Assembly: GCF_003076515.1 (NCBI RefSeq)
Contig: NZ_CP022390.1
Location: forward strand, 1,178,001-1,242,000
DNA from: Alcaligenes aquatilis
GTDB taxonomy: Bacteria; Pseudomonadota; Gammaproteobacteria; Burkholderiales; Burkholderiaceae_B
DNA: 64,000 nucleotides
Direction: 5' to 3'
Shown here: positions 47,417 through 56,449 of the stretch, piece by piece
How the letters are laid out: each line of letters starts with the position of its first letter
Numbering within the stretch: position 1 is the first letter of the stretch
Program-made: the position numbers and the translations under genes
Notes under the pieces: model-generated
Seen by the model: the letters and a program-made list of their open reading frames with translations, nothing else
Told to the model about the DNA's origin: nothing
Databases searched by the model: none

Positions 47417-48310
47417 ATGCATGATTTCCGCTCCATCGACAATCTGGATCGTTCCTTGCGATGCTTTTTACGCATCGCGCAACTGGGTTCGGTCAGCAAA
47501 GCGGCTGATGATCTGGGACAAAGCCAATCCAGCCTGAGCAAACAATTAAACACATTGGAACAAAGCCTGGGACAGGTCCTGTTTACCCGCACCGGACGCG
47601 GAGTCAGCCTGAATGACGCAGGCGAGCTACTGCGCCAGGCCATTGAACCCGCTTACAGTCGTATTGACGGCGCCATCCATGCAATGCGCCAAGACCATGG
47701 CGTCAATTCAGGCACAGTAAGGCTGGCCACTGTACACACATTGAGCTACTACTTCATGTCCGATGTGGCAGCTGCTTTCATGAGCTCACACCCGGCCGTG
47801 AATTTATCCTTATTGGGGCGCAGCTCGCCCGAAGTGGTGGCGTTGGTGGCAAACGGCAAGGCCGATGTCGGTTTTGTATACGACTCGGCAGTGGACTGTG
47901 GAGGCTTGGTCTCGCACACTTTATTTGACGACCAAATGTGCCGTATCTCCGCCAAACAGGAGCCATTTCCAAATGCAGACTTAAACCACCAGGCCTTGCG
48001 CCTGATCGGGTTTCCGCCTCACTACGCCCTGCGCCGAATGATTCATAGCAGCGGCTTGCACCCTGAATTTGTGGCGGAAGTCGAAACCATCGACGCCATG
48101 TTACGACTGGTCGCCTCAGGATTGGGAGACTGTATCTTGCCCAGTCGCATTCCCGACAGCCTGCTGCACGAGCACAATCTGCACAAATACCCAATCGAGC
48201 AACCGAGCCTGCACCGCCGGGTTGTCGCGATTTTGCGGGCAGACCGCGACCCACAAATCCTGACCTCGCGTTTGCTGGAATGTGCTTTGCGCACGGCCCA
48301 GAGTCTATAG
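47417..48310 (+). CDS. LysR-family transcriptional regulator
   Basis: A 297-residue regulator. The N-terminal winged helix (about 12-70) reads FLRIAQLGSVSKAADDLGQ then SQSSLSKQLNTLEQSLG, followed by FTRTGRGVSLNDAGELL. The effector domain (about 98-297) has two alpha/beta lobes of periplasmic-binding-protein type. ATG 47417 has only a weak GAGA upstream. The divergent neighbour is the 46-residue ORF; downstream, convergent, is the basic amino acid decarboxylase. The inducer is unknown. Confidence 0.88.
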   Translation: MHDFRSIDNLDRSLRCFLRIAQLGSVSKAADDLGQSQSSLSKQLNTLEQSLGQVLFTRTGRGVSLNDAGELLRQAIEPAYSRIDGAIHAMRQDHGVNSGTVRLATVHTLSYYFMSDVAAAFMSSHPAVNLSLLGRSSPEVVALVANGKADVGFVYDSAVDCGGLVSHTLFDDQMCRISAKQEPFPNADLNHQALRLIGFPPHYALRRMIHSSGLHPEFVAEVETIDAMLRLVASGLGDCILPSRIPDSLLHEHNLHKYPIEQPSLHRRVVAILRADRDPQILTSRLLECALRTAQSL

Positions 48311-48371
48311 CGAAACGCTGCAACAAGAACCTGTCACAAGAATTGGTCGCAGGCAAACCGCCCATAAAAAC

Positions 48372-48439
48372 CGGGCCTGATCAAAGACGCTTCAAATCTG
48401 GATGTTTTCCAAAATCTTGAAGGTCCATCACCAGGCCCG
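48372..48439 (-). terminator. Extended, branched hairpin terminator of the decarboxylase gene
   Basis: CGGGCCTG (48372-48379) pairs with CAGGCCCG (48432-48439), with inner CTTCAA/TTGAAG and TGGA/TCCA pairs. On the minus strand the outer stem runs into GTTTTT. It lies 61 bases past the decarboxylase stop. Confidence 0.65.
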
Positions 48440-48500
48440 CTTGCTTTACAGCCCTAGCCAAAGACCGATGCCCAGCCCCGGCCTTGGATAGAAAACTGTT

Positions 48501-50768
48501 TTACTGCGCCACGCAATCCACGTAGTAACGCTTCTGACCCGAGGCATCGACCTCTTCCACAAAACCGTGGATATCCGTACCAAAGCCGGGACACTGGCGG
48601 TGCAGTTCACGCGAGAACTTCAGGAAATCCACAATCGTCTTGTTGAAAGCTTCACCCGGAATCAAGAGCGGAATACCGGGCGGGTAAGGAGTGATCAGGT
48701 TGGTCGTCACGCGACCTTCCAGCTGATCAATCTCGACCCGTTCAGTACGACGCTGCGCAATGCAGGCAAAGGCATCAGCCGGACGCATGACAGGCACCAC
48801 ATCCGACAGATACATATCGGTCATCAGACGGGCAATGTCGTGCTTGGCGTACAACTGGTGCACGTGCTGACACAAATCGCGCAAGCCCATTTCTTCGTAG
48901 CAAGGATACTGACGCGCGAACTGAGGCAGAACACGCCAGACAGGCAAGTTACGGTCGTAATCGTCCTTGAACTGCTGCAAGGCCGTCACCAGGGAATTCC
49001 AACGGCCTTTGGTAATGCCGATGGTGAACATGATAAAGAAGCTGTACAGGCCAATCTTCTCCACGATCACGCCACGCTGCGCCAGGAACTTGGTCACGAT
49101 AGAGGCTGGAATACCGGTTTCACCAAACGTGCCCGTCAGATCCAGACCGGGGGTGACAATCGTCGCCTTGATCGGATCCAGCATATTGAAGCCATCAGCC
49201 AGCGGGCCAAAGCCGTGCCACTCACTGTGCTCAACATCATCCGTAATAATCCAGTCTTCGGGCTGCCCCACCCCGTCCTCGGCCAGGGTTGGCGGGCCCC
49301 ATACCTTGAACCACCAGTCGTCCTCATCAAACTGCGACTCGACCTTGCGCATGGCGCGGCGAAAGTCCAACGCCTCAATAATGCTTTCTTCAACCAGCAC
49401 ACGTCCACCGGGCGGCTCCATCATGGCAGCGGCCACATCGCAGGACGCAATAATCGCATACTGCGGGCTGGTGCTGGTATGCATCAGATAGGCTTCATTA
49501 AACAAATGGCGATCCAAACTACGGGTTACCGAGTCCTGTGCCAATACATGGCTGGCTTGGCTCAAGCCGGCCAGCAGCTTGTGGGTGGACTGGGTGGAGA
49601 ACACCATGGTTTCTTGTGGACGCGGACGGTTCTTGCCCATGGCATGGAACTGACCGTAGAAAGGATGGAAAGCCGCATGCGGAATCCAGGCCTCGTCAAA
49701 GTGCAGCACTTCCACGTAACCGTCCACGGCATTCTTGATCTCCTGAGTGTCGTAAATAATGCCGTCGTAAGTGGACTGGGTCAGCGTCAACACGCGGGGT
49801 TTAACCGTGTCGGCATCCAGGTGCGAGAGCAAGGGGTGCTTGCGGATCTTCTCGCGAATGGTCTCGATATCAAATTCACTGCGTGCAATCGGGCCAATAA
49901 TCCCGAAGTGGTTGCGCGTAGGACGCAGGAACACGGGAATGGCACCGGTCATCACGATGCTGTGCAGGATGGATTTGTGGCAATTGCGATCCACGACCAC
50001 CACATCGCCGGGAGCCACAGCGTGATGCCAGACAATCTTGTTGCTGGTGCTGGTGCCATTGGTGACGAAAAAGCAGTGATCCGCGTTGAAAATACGCGCG
50101 GCATTGCGTTCACTGGCACCAATGGCCCCGTTGTGGTCCAGCAATTGACCCAGCTCTTCGACGGCATTACACACGTCGGCACGCAGCATGTTCTCACCAA
50201 AGAACTGGTGGAAAATCTGCCCGACCGGGCTTTTCAGAAAGGCCACACCGCCGGAGTGACCGGGACAGTGCCAGGAATAGGAACCATCTTCGGCGTAGTC
50301 GAGCAAGGCTTTCAGAAACGGGGGCTTGACGCCTTCCACATAGCTGCGCGCTTCACGCACGATGTGGCGCGCCACAAACTCGGGCGTGTCCTCGAACATG
50401 TGAATGACGCCCTGCAGCTCGCGCAAGATATCGTTTGGCATATGACGAGCTGTTTTGGTCTCGCCATAGACATAAATGGGCACATCGGTATTGCGACGAC
50501 GCACAGCCCGAATAAAGGCACGCAAATTGACCAGCGCCGGGGCGCTGTCTCCATCTTGCGTGAACTCCTCATCATCGATGGACAAAATAAACGCGCTGGC
50601 ACGACTTTGCTGCTGGGCAAATTGACTCAAATCGCCATAACTGGTGGTTCCCAACACCTCGAAACCTTCAGCCTCGATCGCATCTGCTAATACACGAATG
50701 CTCAGACCAGACGCATTTTCAGAACGAAAATCCTCATCGATAATCACAATGGGGAATTGATATTGCAT
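48501..50768 (-). CDS. Orn/Lys/Arg decarboxylase (fold III, PLP-dependent)
   Basis: A 755-residue cytoplasmic decarboxylase converting a basic amino acid to its polyamine or diamine. An N-terminal wing (about 1-130, a response-regulator-like fold) precedes the PLP domain, where WHCPGHSGG (167-174), HFDEAW (about 356-361) and STHKLLAG with PLP-lysine Lys397 are seen. The length is close to that of E. coli AdiA (756) and P. aeruginosa LdcA (751), so arginine or lysine is more likely than ornithine, but the sequence alone does not decide. ATG 50768 has AAGGA 7 nt upstream. Single gene with its own terminator. Confidence 0.92.
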   Translation of the reverse strand: MQYQFPIVIIDEDFRSENASGLSIRVLADAIEAEGFEVLGTTSYGDLSQFAQQQSRASAFILSIDDEEFTQDGDSAPALVNLRAFIRAVRRRNTDVPIYVYGETKTARHMPNDILRELQGVIHMFEDTPEFVARHIVREARSYVEGVKPPFLKALLDYAEDGSYSWHCPGHSGGVAFLKSPVGQIFHQFFGENMLRADVCNAVEELGQLLDHNGAIGASERNAARIFNADHCFFVTNGTSTSNKIVWHHAVAPGDVVVVDRNCHKSILHSIVMTGAIPVFLRPTRNHFGIIGPIARSEFDIETIREKIRKHPLLSHLDADTVKPRVLTLTQSTYDGIIYDTQEIKNAVDGYVEVLHFDEAWIPHAAFHPFYGQFHAMGKNRPRPQETMVFSTQSTHKLLAGLSQASHVLAQDSVTRSLDRHLFNEAYLMHTSTSPQYAIIASCDVAAAMMEPPGGRVLVEESIIEALDFRRAMRKVESQFDEDDWWFKVWGPPTLAEDGVGQPEDWIITDDVEHSEWHGFGPLADGFNMLDPIKATIVTPGLDLTGTFGETGIPASIVTKFLAQRGVIVEKIGLYSFFIMFTIGITKGRWNSLVTALQQFKDDYDRNLPVWRVLPQFARQYPCYEEMGLRDLCQHVHQLYAKHDIARLMTDMYLSDVVPVMRPADAFACIAQRRTERVEIDQLEGRVTTNLITPYPPGIPLLIPGEAFNKTIVDFLKFSRELHRQCPGFGTDIHGFVEEVDASGQKRYYVDCVAQ

Positions 50769-50878
50769 GCCATGTCCTTAATACAAGGGAGCGCCGCAGG
50801 GGCGGCAAAAAAAGGGAGGGACGCCAGTCGCTTTCGTGCAGCAGATCGTACCGATTTTCACGTCCCGTCATTTGACAC

Positions 50879-50907
50879 TTGCTTTTCCCTACGTCCTTGG
50901 GCATAAT
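50879..50907 (+). promoter_or_regulatory. Promoter of tRNA-Cys
   Basis: TTGCTT (50879-50884) and CATAAT (50902-50907) with a 17-base spacer lie 26 bases before the mature tRNA 5' end. Confidence 0.55.
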
Positions 50908-50933
50908 TCTACATGTCCCAGGACAAAACAAAA

Positions 50934-51007
50934 GGCGTGGTGACAGATTGGCTATGTGACGGACTGCAAATCCGTTCAGGTTGGTTCGATTCCAGCACAC
51001 GCCTCCA
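50934..51007 (+). tRNA. tRNA-Cys (anticodon GCA)
   Basis: A 74-base cloverleaf with encoded CCA. The acceptor stem is GGCGTGG/ACACGCC, the anticodon stem ACGGA/TCCGT with loop CTGCAAA (anticodon GCA at 50966-50968), and the T arm GTTGG-TTCGATT-CCAGC. The discriminator is U73, the main identity base for cysteinyl-tRNA synthetase. The innermost acceptor pair (positions 7 and 66) is G-A rather than a Watson-Crick pair. Confidence 0.95.
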
Positions 51008-51028
51008 TCTTGCTTGCATTCAAGACAG

Positions 51029-51054
51029 ACAAAACTGGCCTTCTTTCCGGTTTT
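51029..51054 (+). terminator. First hairpin after tRNA-Cys
   Basis: CAAAACTGG pairs with CCGGTTTTG, 9 bp including one G-U pair, over an 8-nt pyrimidine loop. No T-run follows; it may assist the terminator just downstream. Confidence 0.5.
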
Positions 51055-51065
51055 GATCACACAGA

Positions 51066-51092
51066 AAAAGTCGCCATTACGGCGATTTTTTT
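51066..51092 (+). terminator. Terminator of tRNA-Cys
   Basis: TCGCC-ATTAC-GGCGA with flanking A-run and T7 forms an intrinsic terminator on the plus strand. Confidence 0.82.
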
Positions 51093-51571
51093 ATTCCCTT
51101 TTCCTGCACGGCAAATCCTTGCATCACGCGCTGCGGCCAAGCACTTCCATCGTTTTTGGCCCACCGTTCCAACTTGGCCTGCAATTTAACACAAGCAGGC
51201 GCGTGATCTACGCAAAAAACCCTCTTTTTAGTGCCCTAAAAACATCAATCTGCCCACAACGGCATTCAGGTCTTGAACCCTGACTTTGTAGCTGTTACAT
51301 GCAGACGGTTTGAGGGTAAATTTCTTGTCCGAGAGTGTCTGTTTTTCACTACGACCTAGAACAAAGATCAAGTCGAGCGGTCAATTTCATCCCCATCGCC
51401 TCGCTGGCTTTAAAACCAGTCCCTGGCTAGCGCTGATATGATGGCGGCATTCGCGCACGCTAAACGCCCTCTTGCCCGTTTCCGACACGCTGATGGCCGC
51501 CTCTGCACCACCTCTACCGACAAAGCTCCGCTCCAGCGGCTTCCTCTGCTTTATTTAGATTGTCTGACACC
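51093..51571. other. Intergenic region before exonuclease III gene
   Basis: About 480 bases without a credible gene on either strand. I found no tRNA, strong hairpin with T-run, or clear promoter; the exonuclease III promoter must lie here. A short GCGT-gatct-ACGC dyad at about 51200 is too weak to call. Confidence 0.5.
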
Positions 51572-52354
51572 ATGAAACTCACCACCTGGAACGTGAACTC
51601 CCTGAACGTCCGTCTTCCTCAAGTTCTGGACTGGCTGGCCGCCAACCCCGTAGACGTGCTTTGTCTGCAAGAGCTCAAACTGCCCGACGAGCGTTTTCCT
51701 TTGGAGGCTTTTCAGGAAATGGGATATCACGCTCACTGGGCGGGTCAAAAAACCTATAACGGCGTCGCCCTGATTTCCCGCGAGCCGGGCACGGATGTGC
51801 AGCGCAATCTGCCCAATTACGAAGACCCGCAGCAACGTCTGCTGGCCGCCACCTACCCATCGCCTGACGGCCCGGTCCGCGTGATTTGTGCCTACTGCCC
51901 CAACGGGCAGTCGCTCGAGAGCGAAAAGTACAGCTACAAGCTGGAATGGTTCGCCGCCCTGCACGACTGGTTGGAAAAAGAATTGCAGCAGTATCCCCGT
52001 CTGGCCATCCTGGGCGACTATAATATTGCCCCAGCTGACCAGGACGTTCACGACCCTGCCAAGTGGGCCGATGATGTTCTGGTCTCCCCGCCCGAGCGGG
52101 CCGCCTTCGAGCGCTTGCTGGCACTGGGCTTGCATGACGCCTATCGCCTGTTTGAGCAGAGCGGCAGCCCGTTTACCTGGTGGGACTATCGTCGTTTTGC
52201 ATTCCGCCGCGACGCCGGTTTACGCATTGACCATGCCTTGTTGTCCGATGCCTTGAAAACCCGTTGCTCAGCCTGCGACATTGACCGCGAACCGCGTGCC
52301 AATGAACAGCCCTCGGATCATGCACCTGTTACCGCTACTCTGTCCTTTACCTGA
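51572..52354 (+). CDS. xth: Exodeoxyribonuclease III
   Basis: DNA-repair AP endonuclease and 3'-5' exonuclease. The 260-residue product begins MKLTTWNVNSLNVRLPQVLD and shows the metal/catalytic residues in order: Asn in TWNVNSL, Glu in LQELKLP, Asp-Asn in LGDYNIAP, and Asp-His in the C-terminal SDHAPV. I chose ATG 51572 over a TTG four codons earlier, matching the family N-terminus; no strong ribosome binding site is visible. It is the first gene of a plus-strand run reaching spoT. Confidence 0.95.
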   Translation: MKLTTWNVNSLNVRLPQVLDWLAANPVDVLCLQELKLPDERFPLEAFQEMGYHAHWAGQKTYNGVALISREPGTDVQRNLPNYEDPQQRLLAATYPSPDGPVRVICAYCPNGQSLESEKYSYKLEWFAALHDWLEKELQQYPRLAILGDYNIAPADQDVHDPAKWADDVLVSPPERAAFERLLALGLHDAYRLFEQSGSPFTWWDYRRFAFRRDAGLRIDHALLSDALKTRCSACDIDREPRANEQPSDHAPVTATLSFT

Positions 52355-52369
52355 CATAGCCACTGAATT

Positions 52370-52699
52370 ATGCAACTACAAAGCCAAATCATTGAGCAGA
52401 CTGACTCGGGCTACGTGCTTGAGATCATCCTGGAGCAAGAGCACAAGATCTGGGCGTATCTGGCCATCAGTGAGCCTGACCTGGACGCCGTTGCCAATAT
52501 CGTCCCCCCCGAACAATTCGAGGCAGGTGGCGATGTGCACGTCATGGCCATCGCCCAGGCCGACGATGCCGCCCAGGAAGTACAAGAGGTTTTGTTTTCC
52601 ATGAACCCCAACGACACGGTCGTCTTTTTGTGCTCGGACAAGGCCAGTGTGATGGCTGTCCTGACTGAGTTTGGGCAAACCGACCTAAGCAGCAATTAA
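52370..52699 (+). CDS. Hypothetical protein (109 residues)
   Basis: I do not recognise a family. The 109-residue acidic product starts MQLQSQIIEQTDSGYVLEII and shows alternating strand/helix hydrophobicity (EIILEQEHKIWAYLAI, NDTVVFLCSDKASVMAVLTE), consistent with a small soluble alpha/beta protein. No signal or membrane segment is present. It lies 15 bases after the exonuclease gene and 37 bases before gmk on the same strand. Codon use looks like its neighbours, and the minus-strand frames here are shadows. Confidence 0.7.
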   Translation: MQLQSQIIEQTDSGYVLEIILEQEHKIWAYLAISEPDLDAVANIVPPEQFEAGGDVHVMAIAQADDAAQEVQEVLFSMNPNDTVVFLCSDKASVMAVLTEFGQTDLSSN

Positions 52700-52736
52700 T
52701 TCTTTTATAAAAATCTACTTCTAGAGTCTGCTCTCC

Positions 52737-53381
52737 ATGTCCACGAGCTATCCTGGCACTGTTTTTATGGTTGTCGCCCCCAGCGGGGCGGGCAAATCCA
52801 GTCTGGTCAACGCCCTGCTGGCCAACGATTCCAACATCATGCTGTCCATCTCGGCCACGACCCGCGCACCACGCCCTGGTGAGACCGACGGCGAACACTA
52901 CTTCTTTGTGGACAAGGCGCGCTTCGAGCAGATGTGTGCCGACAACGCCATGCTGGAATGGGCCAAGGTGCATGACAACTACTACGGCACACCCCGCGAA
53001 CCCATTCAGAAAGCCCTGAATGCAGGCCGCGATGTGCTGCTGGAAATCGACTGGCAAGGCGCCCGTCTGGCCCGCGAACATTTCCCCGAAGCCGTAGGCA
53101 TTTTCATTTTGCCGCCCTCCTTGCCCACCTTGGAGGCGCGTTTGCGCAAACGCGGACAGGACAGCGAAGAGATCATTGCCCGCCGCGTCGAGGCTGCCGA
53201 GCACGAAATCGCCCATGTTCGTGACTGTCAATATGCTATTATCAATGAGGATTTTGATACGGCATTACAGCAGCTATTGAGTATTGTGCAGGCCAGTCGG
53301 TTGCGCACTGCCACTCAGTCAGTACGGCATCGCCAACTCTTTCAACAATTAGGCGCAGATGCCCTGCTGAATCAGGGCTGA
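52737..53381 (+). CDS. gmk: Guanylate kinase
   Basis: Phosphorylates GMP to GDP with ATP. The 214-residue product has P-loop [12 protein letters not shown] (about 14-25), GMP-binding [19 protein letters not shown] (about 37-55) and the Asp-containing LLEIDWQGA. Followed 35 bases later by rpoZ and then spoT, a highly conserved bacterial order linking guanine nucleotide supply with (p)ppGpp. Confidence 0.97.
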   Translation: MSTSYPGTVFMVVAPSGAGKSSLVNALLANDSNIMLSISATTRAPRPGETDGEHYFFVDKARFEQMCADNAMLEWAKVHDNYYGTPREPIQKALNAGRDVLLEIDWQGARLAREHFPEAVGIFILPPSLPTLEARLRKRGQDSEEIIARRVEAAEHEIAHVRDCQYAIINEDFDTALQQLLSIVQASRLRTATQSVRHRQLFQQLGADALLNQG

Positions 53382-53416
53382 TCTCCTTCTTATTTCTTTT
53401 TGATAACAGGTCTACT

Positions 53417-53620
53417 ATGGCTCGCATCACTATCGAGGACTGCCTGGAGCAAGTCCCCAATCGCTTTAAGCTCACCTTGGCAGCCGCCTACCGTGCGCGC
53501 GAACTGGCCCAAGGCCACGAACCACGCCTGGAAAGCAAGAACAAGCCTACGGTTACCGCCTTGCGAGAAATCGCCTCCGGCGCGACCGGTCTGGAAATGC
53601 TGCGCAAAGTTCCTACCTGA
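53417..53620 (+). CDS. rpoZ: RNA polymerase omega subunit
   Basis: Smallest core RNA polymerase subunit, which helps fold beta-prime and forms a ppGpp-binding site with it. The 67-residue product begins [20 protein letters not shown], typical of omega, with the conserved ARELAQG helix. It is somewhat shorter than E. coli RpoZ (91), as usual in betaproteobacteria. Located between gmk and spoT. Confidence 0.97.
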   Translation: MARITIEDCLEQVPNRFKLTLAAAYRARELAQGHEPRLESKNKPTVTALREIASGATGLEMLRKVPT

Positions 53621-53641
53621 TAGGCACAAGCGGAGCACGGT

Positions 53642-55921
53642 ATGGCATTTTCAGGTTTACGGGGCGCATCGTCTGGGCTGTTGGCCGTCCTTAAAAAGGG
53701 TTCACGGCTAGGTCGTCGCAAGCCTAAAGAAAAGAACACCCCGGCACTGGCACAATCCGCGCAGGAAAGTGCCAACCCGCCTATTGCCTCACTGGCTCCG
53801 CTAACCAAGATCATCTCGCAGTACCTGGACCCGAAAGATGTAGAACGGGTACGGGAAGCGTATCGCTTTTCCGATCAGGCCCACCTGGGGCAATTTCGCG
53901 CCAGTGGCGAACCCTATATCTCGCACCCCATTGCCGTCACAGAAATCTGTGCAGGCTGGAAGCTGGATACCGACGCCTTGATGTCGGCCCTGCTGCATGA
54001 CGTGATCGAAGATCAGGACGTCACCAAGCAGGAACTGGCTGAAAAATTCGGTACTGATGTAGCCGAGATTGTGGACGGTTTATCCAAGCTGGAACGCCTG
54101 GAGTTTGCCACCAAGACGCAGCAACAAGCCGACAGCTTTCGCAAGATGCTGCTGGCCATGTCGCGTGATGTGCGCGTCATCCTGATCAAGCTGGCCGACC
54201 GCTTGCACAATATGCGCACGCTGGACGCCGTCAAACCTGAAAAACGCCGCCGCGTAGCCCAGGAAACCCTGGATATCTACGCTCCGATTGCGCATCGCCT
54301 GGGCCTGAACGCCCTGTTTCGCGAGCTTCAGGACCGCTGTTTCAAGGCCATCTACCCCAATCGCTACAAGGTGCTGCACAAGGCCCTGCTCGCCGCTCGT
54401 GGCAACCGCCGTGAAGTGCTGGGCAAAATCACCGAAGCGGTCAAGATTGCCCTGCCTGCAGCCGGCATTGATGCTGAGATATCCGGTCGTGAAAAGTCGC
54501 TCTACAGCATTTTCTGCAAGATGGTCGAGCAGAAAAAATCCTTCTCGGACGTGCTGGATATTTACGGCTTTCGCATCATTGTTCATACCTTGCCCGAGTG
54601 CTATCTGTCCCTGGGTACGCTGCATCAGCTCTACCGCCCCGTACCGGGCAAGTTCAAGGACTACATTGCCATCCCTAAAGTGAATGGCTATCAATCCCTG
54701 CACACCACCTTGATTGGCCCTTACGGCACCCCCGTCGAGTTCCAGTTCCGTACCCGCGAAATGGACCACGTGGCTGAAGAAGGCGTGGCCTCTCACTGGC
54801 TATACAAAGAAGAAGACGTCACGCTGAACGATTTGCAAAAGCGTACACACCGCTGGTTGCAATCCTTGCTGGACATCCAAAGCCAGACGGGTGACTCCAC
54901 AGAATTCCTGGAGCACGTCAAAGTTGACCTGTTCCCCGATGCGGTTTACGTCCATACACCCAAAGGCAAGATTATTTCCCTGCCACGCGGTGCTACGCCA
55001 GTGGACTTTGCCTACAGCATCCATACCGACATCGGCAATCACGCTGTTGCCTCCAAGATCAATGGCGAGTTTGCCCCGCTGCGCACCGAGCTGAAAAGCG
55101 GTGACTCGGTGGAGATCATTACTTCCCCCGCCGCCCGCCCAAGCGCGCAGTGGCTGAACTATGTCCGTTCCGGCCGTGCCCGTTCGGAAATTCGCCACTA
55201 CCTGCGTACAGTTAAATACGAGGAATCCGTAGCTTTTGGTCGCCGCCTACTCGATCAGGCCTTTGACCAGCTAAGCCTGCCTCATGCTACGGACGACGAT
55301 CCAAACTGGGACAAGCTGGCCAAGGGTTCAGGCGCAGCGTCCCGCGAAGAAATTCTGGCTGATATTGGCTTGGGCAAACGCTTGGCTGCCGTTGTGGCTC
55401 GCCGTTTTGCCCCAGAAAACCCCCTGCTGGAAACCACTGCCGCAGAATTTGACGAAATCAGTGCCAACACCTCGGCACCGATTCTGATTCACGGTAACGA
55501 GGGGCAGGCCGTACAGTTGGCGCCGTGTTGTGGCCCGCTACCTGGTGACGCCATTATTGGTGGTATCCGCTTAGGTCACGGTCTGGTCGTTCACATGGCG
55601 GAATGTGCCGTGGCACAACGCGCCCAGGCCAAAGAACCCGAGCGTTGGGTGCCGGTGATGTGGGACAGCAATACCGCCCGCCACCTCTCTACCCGTCTGG
55701 ATGTAACTGCGATCAACGAGCGCGGTGTCCTGGGCCGTCTGGCTGCTGAAATTACCGATGCCGACTCCAATATCCTGCATATATCCATGCCGGATGAATC
55801 GGCTGCAACCTCCGTACTGCACCTAACCGTTCAGGTGGATAGCCGCACCCATCTGGCCCGCGTGATTCGGGCAATTCGCCATGTACCCCAAGTTCAGAAA
55901 ATTGTGCGTGTGAAGGGTTAA
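53642..55921 (+). CDS. spoT: Bifunctional (p)ppGpp synthetase / hydrolase
   Basis: Makes and degrades the stringent-response alarmone. The 759 residues show an HD hydrolase domain with His119-Asp120 (LLHDVIEDQDV), intact and therefore probably active. A synthetase domain follows (GREKSLYSIF to FKDYIAIPKVNGYQSLHTT, about 290-360), then a TGS domain (VYVHTPKGKIISLPRGATPV, about 435-500), a zinc-finger-like segment and a C-terminal ACT domain (about 680-759). It lies 21 bases after rpoZ. A separate relA is expected elsewhere in the genome. Confidence 0.96.
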   Translation: MAFSGLRGASSGLLAVLKKGSRLGRRKPKEKNTPALAQSAQESANPPIASLAPLTKIISQYLDPKDVERVREAYRFSDQAHLGQFRASGEPYISHPIAVTEICAGWKLDTDALMSALLHDVIEDQDVTKQELAEKFGTDVAEIVDGLSKLERLEFATKTQQQADSFRKMLLAMSRDVRVILIKLADRLHNMRTLDAVKPEKRRRVAQETLDIYAPIAHRLGLNALFRELQDRCFKAIYPNRYKVLHKALLAARGNRREVLGKITEAVKIALPAAGIDAEISGREKSLYSIFCKMVEQKKSFSDVLDIYGFRIIVHTLPECYLSLGTLHQLYRPVPGKFKDYIAIPKVNGYQSLHTTLIGPYGTPVEFQFRTREMDHVAEEGVASHWLYKEEDVTLNDLQKRTHRWLQSLLDIQSQTGDSTEFLEHVKVDLFPDAVYVHTPKGKIISLPRGATPVDFAYSIHTDIGNHAVASKINGEFAPLRTELKSGDSVEIITSPAARPSAQWLNYVRSGRARSEIRHYLRTVKYEESVAFGRRLLDQAFDQLSLPHATDDDPNWDKLAKGSGAASREEILADIGLGKRLAAVVARRFAPENPLLETTAAEFDEISANTSAPILIHGNEGQAVQLAPCCGPLPGDAIIGGIRLGHGLVVHMAECAVAQRAQAKEPERWVPVMWDSNTARHLSTRLDVTAINERGVLGRLAAEITDADSNILHISMPDESAATSVLHLTVQVDSRTHLARVIRAIRHVPQVQKIVRVKG

Positions 55922-55951
55922 ACCCGCTTGCAAACCAGTTTTCAGCCGTAC

Positions 55952-55985
55952 AAAAAACGCCCGCTCACTAGCAGGCGTTTTTTTT
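55952..55985 (+). terminator. Terminator of the gmk-rpoZ-spoT transcript
   Basis: AAAAAACGCC(c)GC pairs with GC(a)GGCGTTTTTT around a 6-nt loop; T8 or more follows on the plus strand. It lies 30 bases after the spoT stop. Confidence 0.9.
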
Positions 55986-56095
55986 GGTCTGAGACCTGAC
56001 AGCAGACACTCAATAAAAAACAGGCGACTCCCCCTTCTTGCCTACCCAACATAAATTGCCGTGATCGATCAGCAAGAGAGCTTCGACCAGATCAT

Positions 56096-56440
56096 CTACA
56101 CACCCACATAAGCCACGCACAGGCCGTAGGCCAGCACGCCGGTCAGTGTTGATCCCGCGATACCACCCGGCCAGCGGCGGCCCAGCAGCACCCCTGCCAG
56201 ACCTGCCAGCAAAGGCGGCAAGTCCAGGGACATCTGCTCGGGGCGCAGCAAGGAAATCAGGGACACGACGAGCAAAGACACCACACCTGCCGGACCGATA
56301 GCACCAAACAGGCGCGGCCAGATCGAAACGCGACTGGGGTCCGCCTTGCTTTGGCGTCCACCCAGGCGCAAAGGCAGGTAACGAATCAAAAATGTGCCTA
56401 CGCCCGCCAGCACAATCATGAGCAGAAAACTCCAATCCAT
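56096..56440 (-). CDS. azlD: Branched-chain amino acid exporter small subunit, AzlD family
   Basis: A 114-residue inner-membrane protein with about four helices, beginning MDWSFLLMIVLAGVGTFLIR. The FLIRYLPLRLGG element after the first helix is typical of AzlD. With AzlC it forms a two-component exporter (like YgaZH or BrnFE) for branched-chain amino acids, and possibly other substrates. AAGGAG lies 5 nt before the ATG; the gap from azlC is 9 bases. Confidence 0.88.
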   Translation of the reverse strand: MDWSFLLMIVLAGVGTFLIRYLPLRLGGRQSKADPSRVSIWPRLFGAIGPAGVVSLLVVSLISLLRPEQMSLDLPPLLAGLAGVLLGRRWPGGIAGSTLTGVLAYGLCVAYVGV

Positions 56441-56449
56441 CTCTACTCC

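Noticed and set aside
48567..50690. 707-codon plus-strand open frame opposite the decarboxylase
   Set aside because: Antisense shadow of an enzyme with a complete PLP site.
51199..51211. GCGT-gatct-ACGC hairpin in the gap before exonuclease III
   Set aside because: Only a 4-bp stem and it is followed by A residues, not T, on the plus strand.
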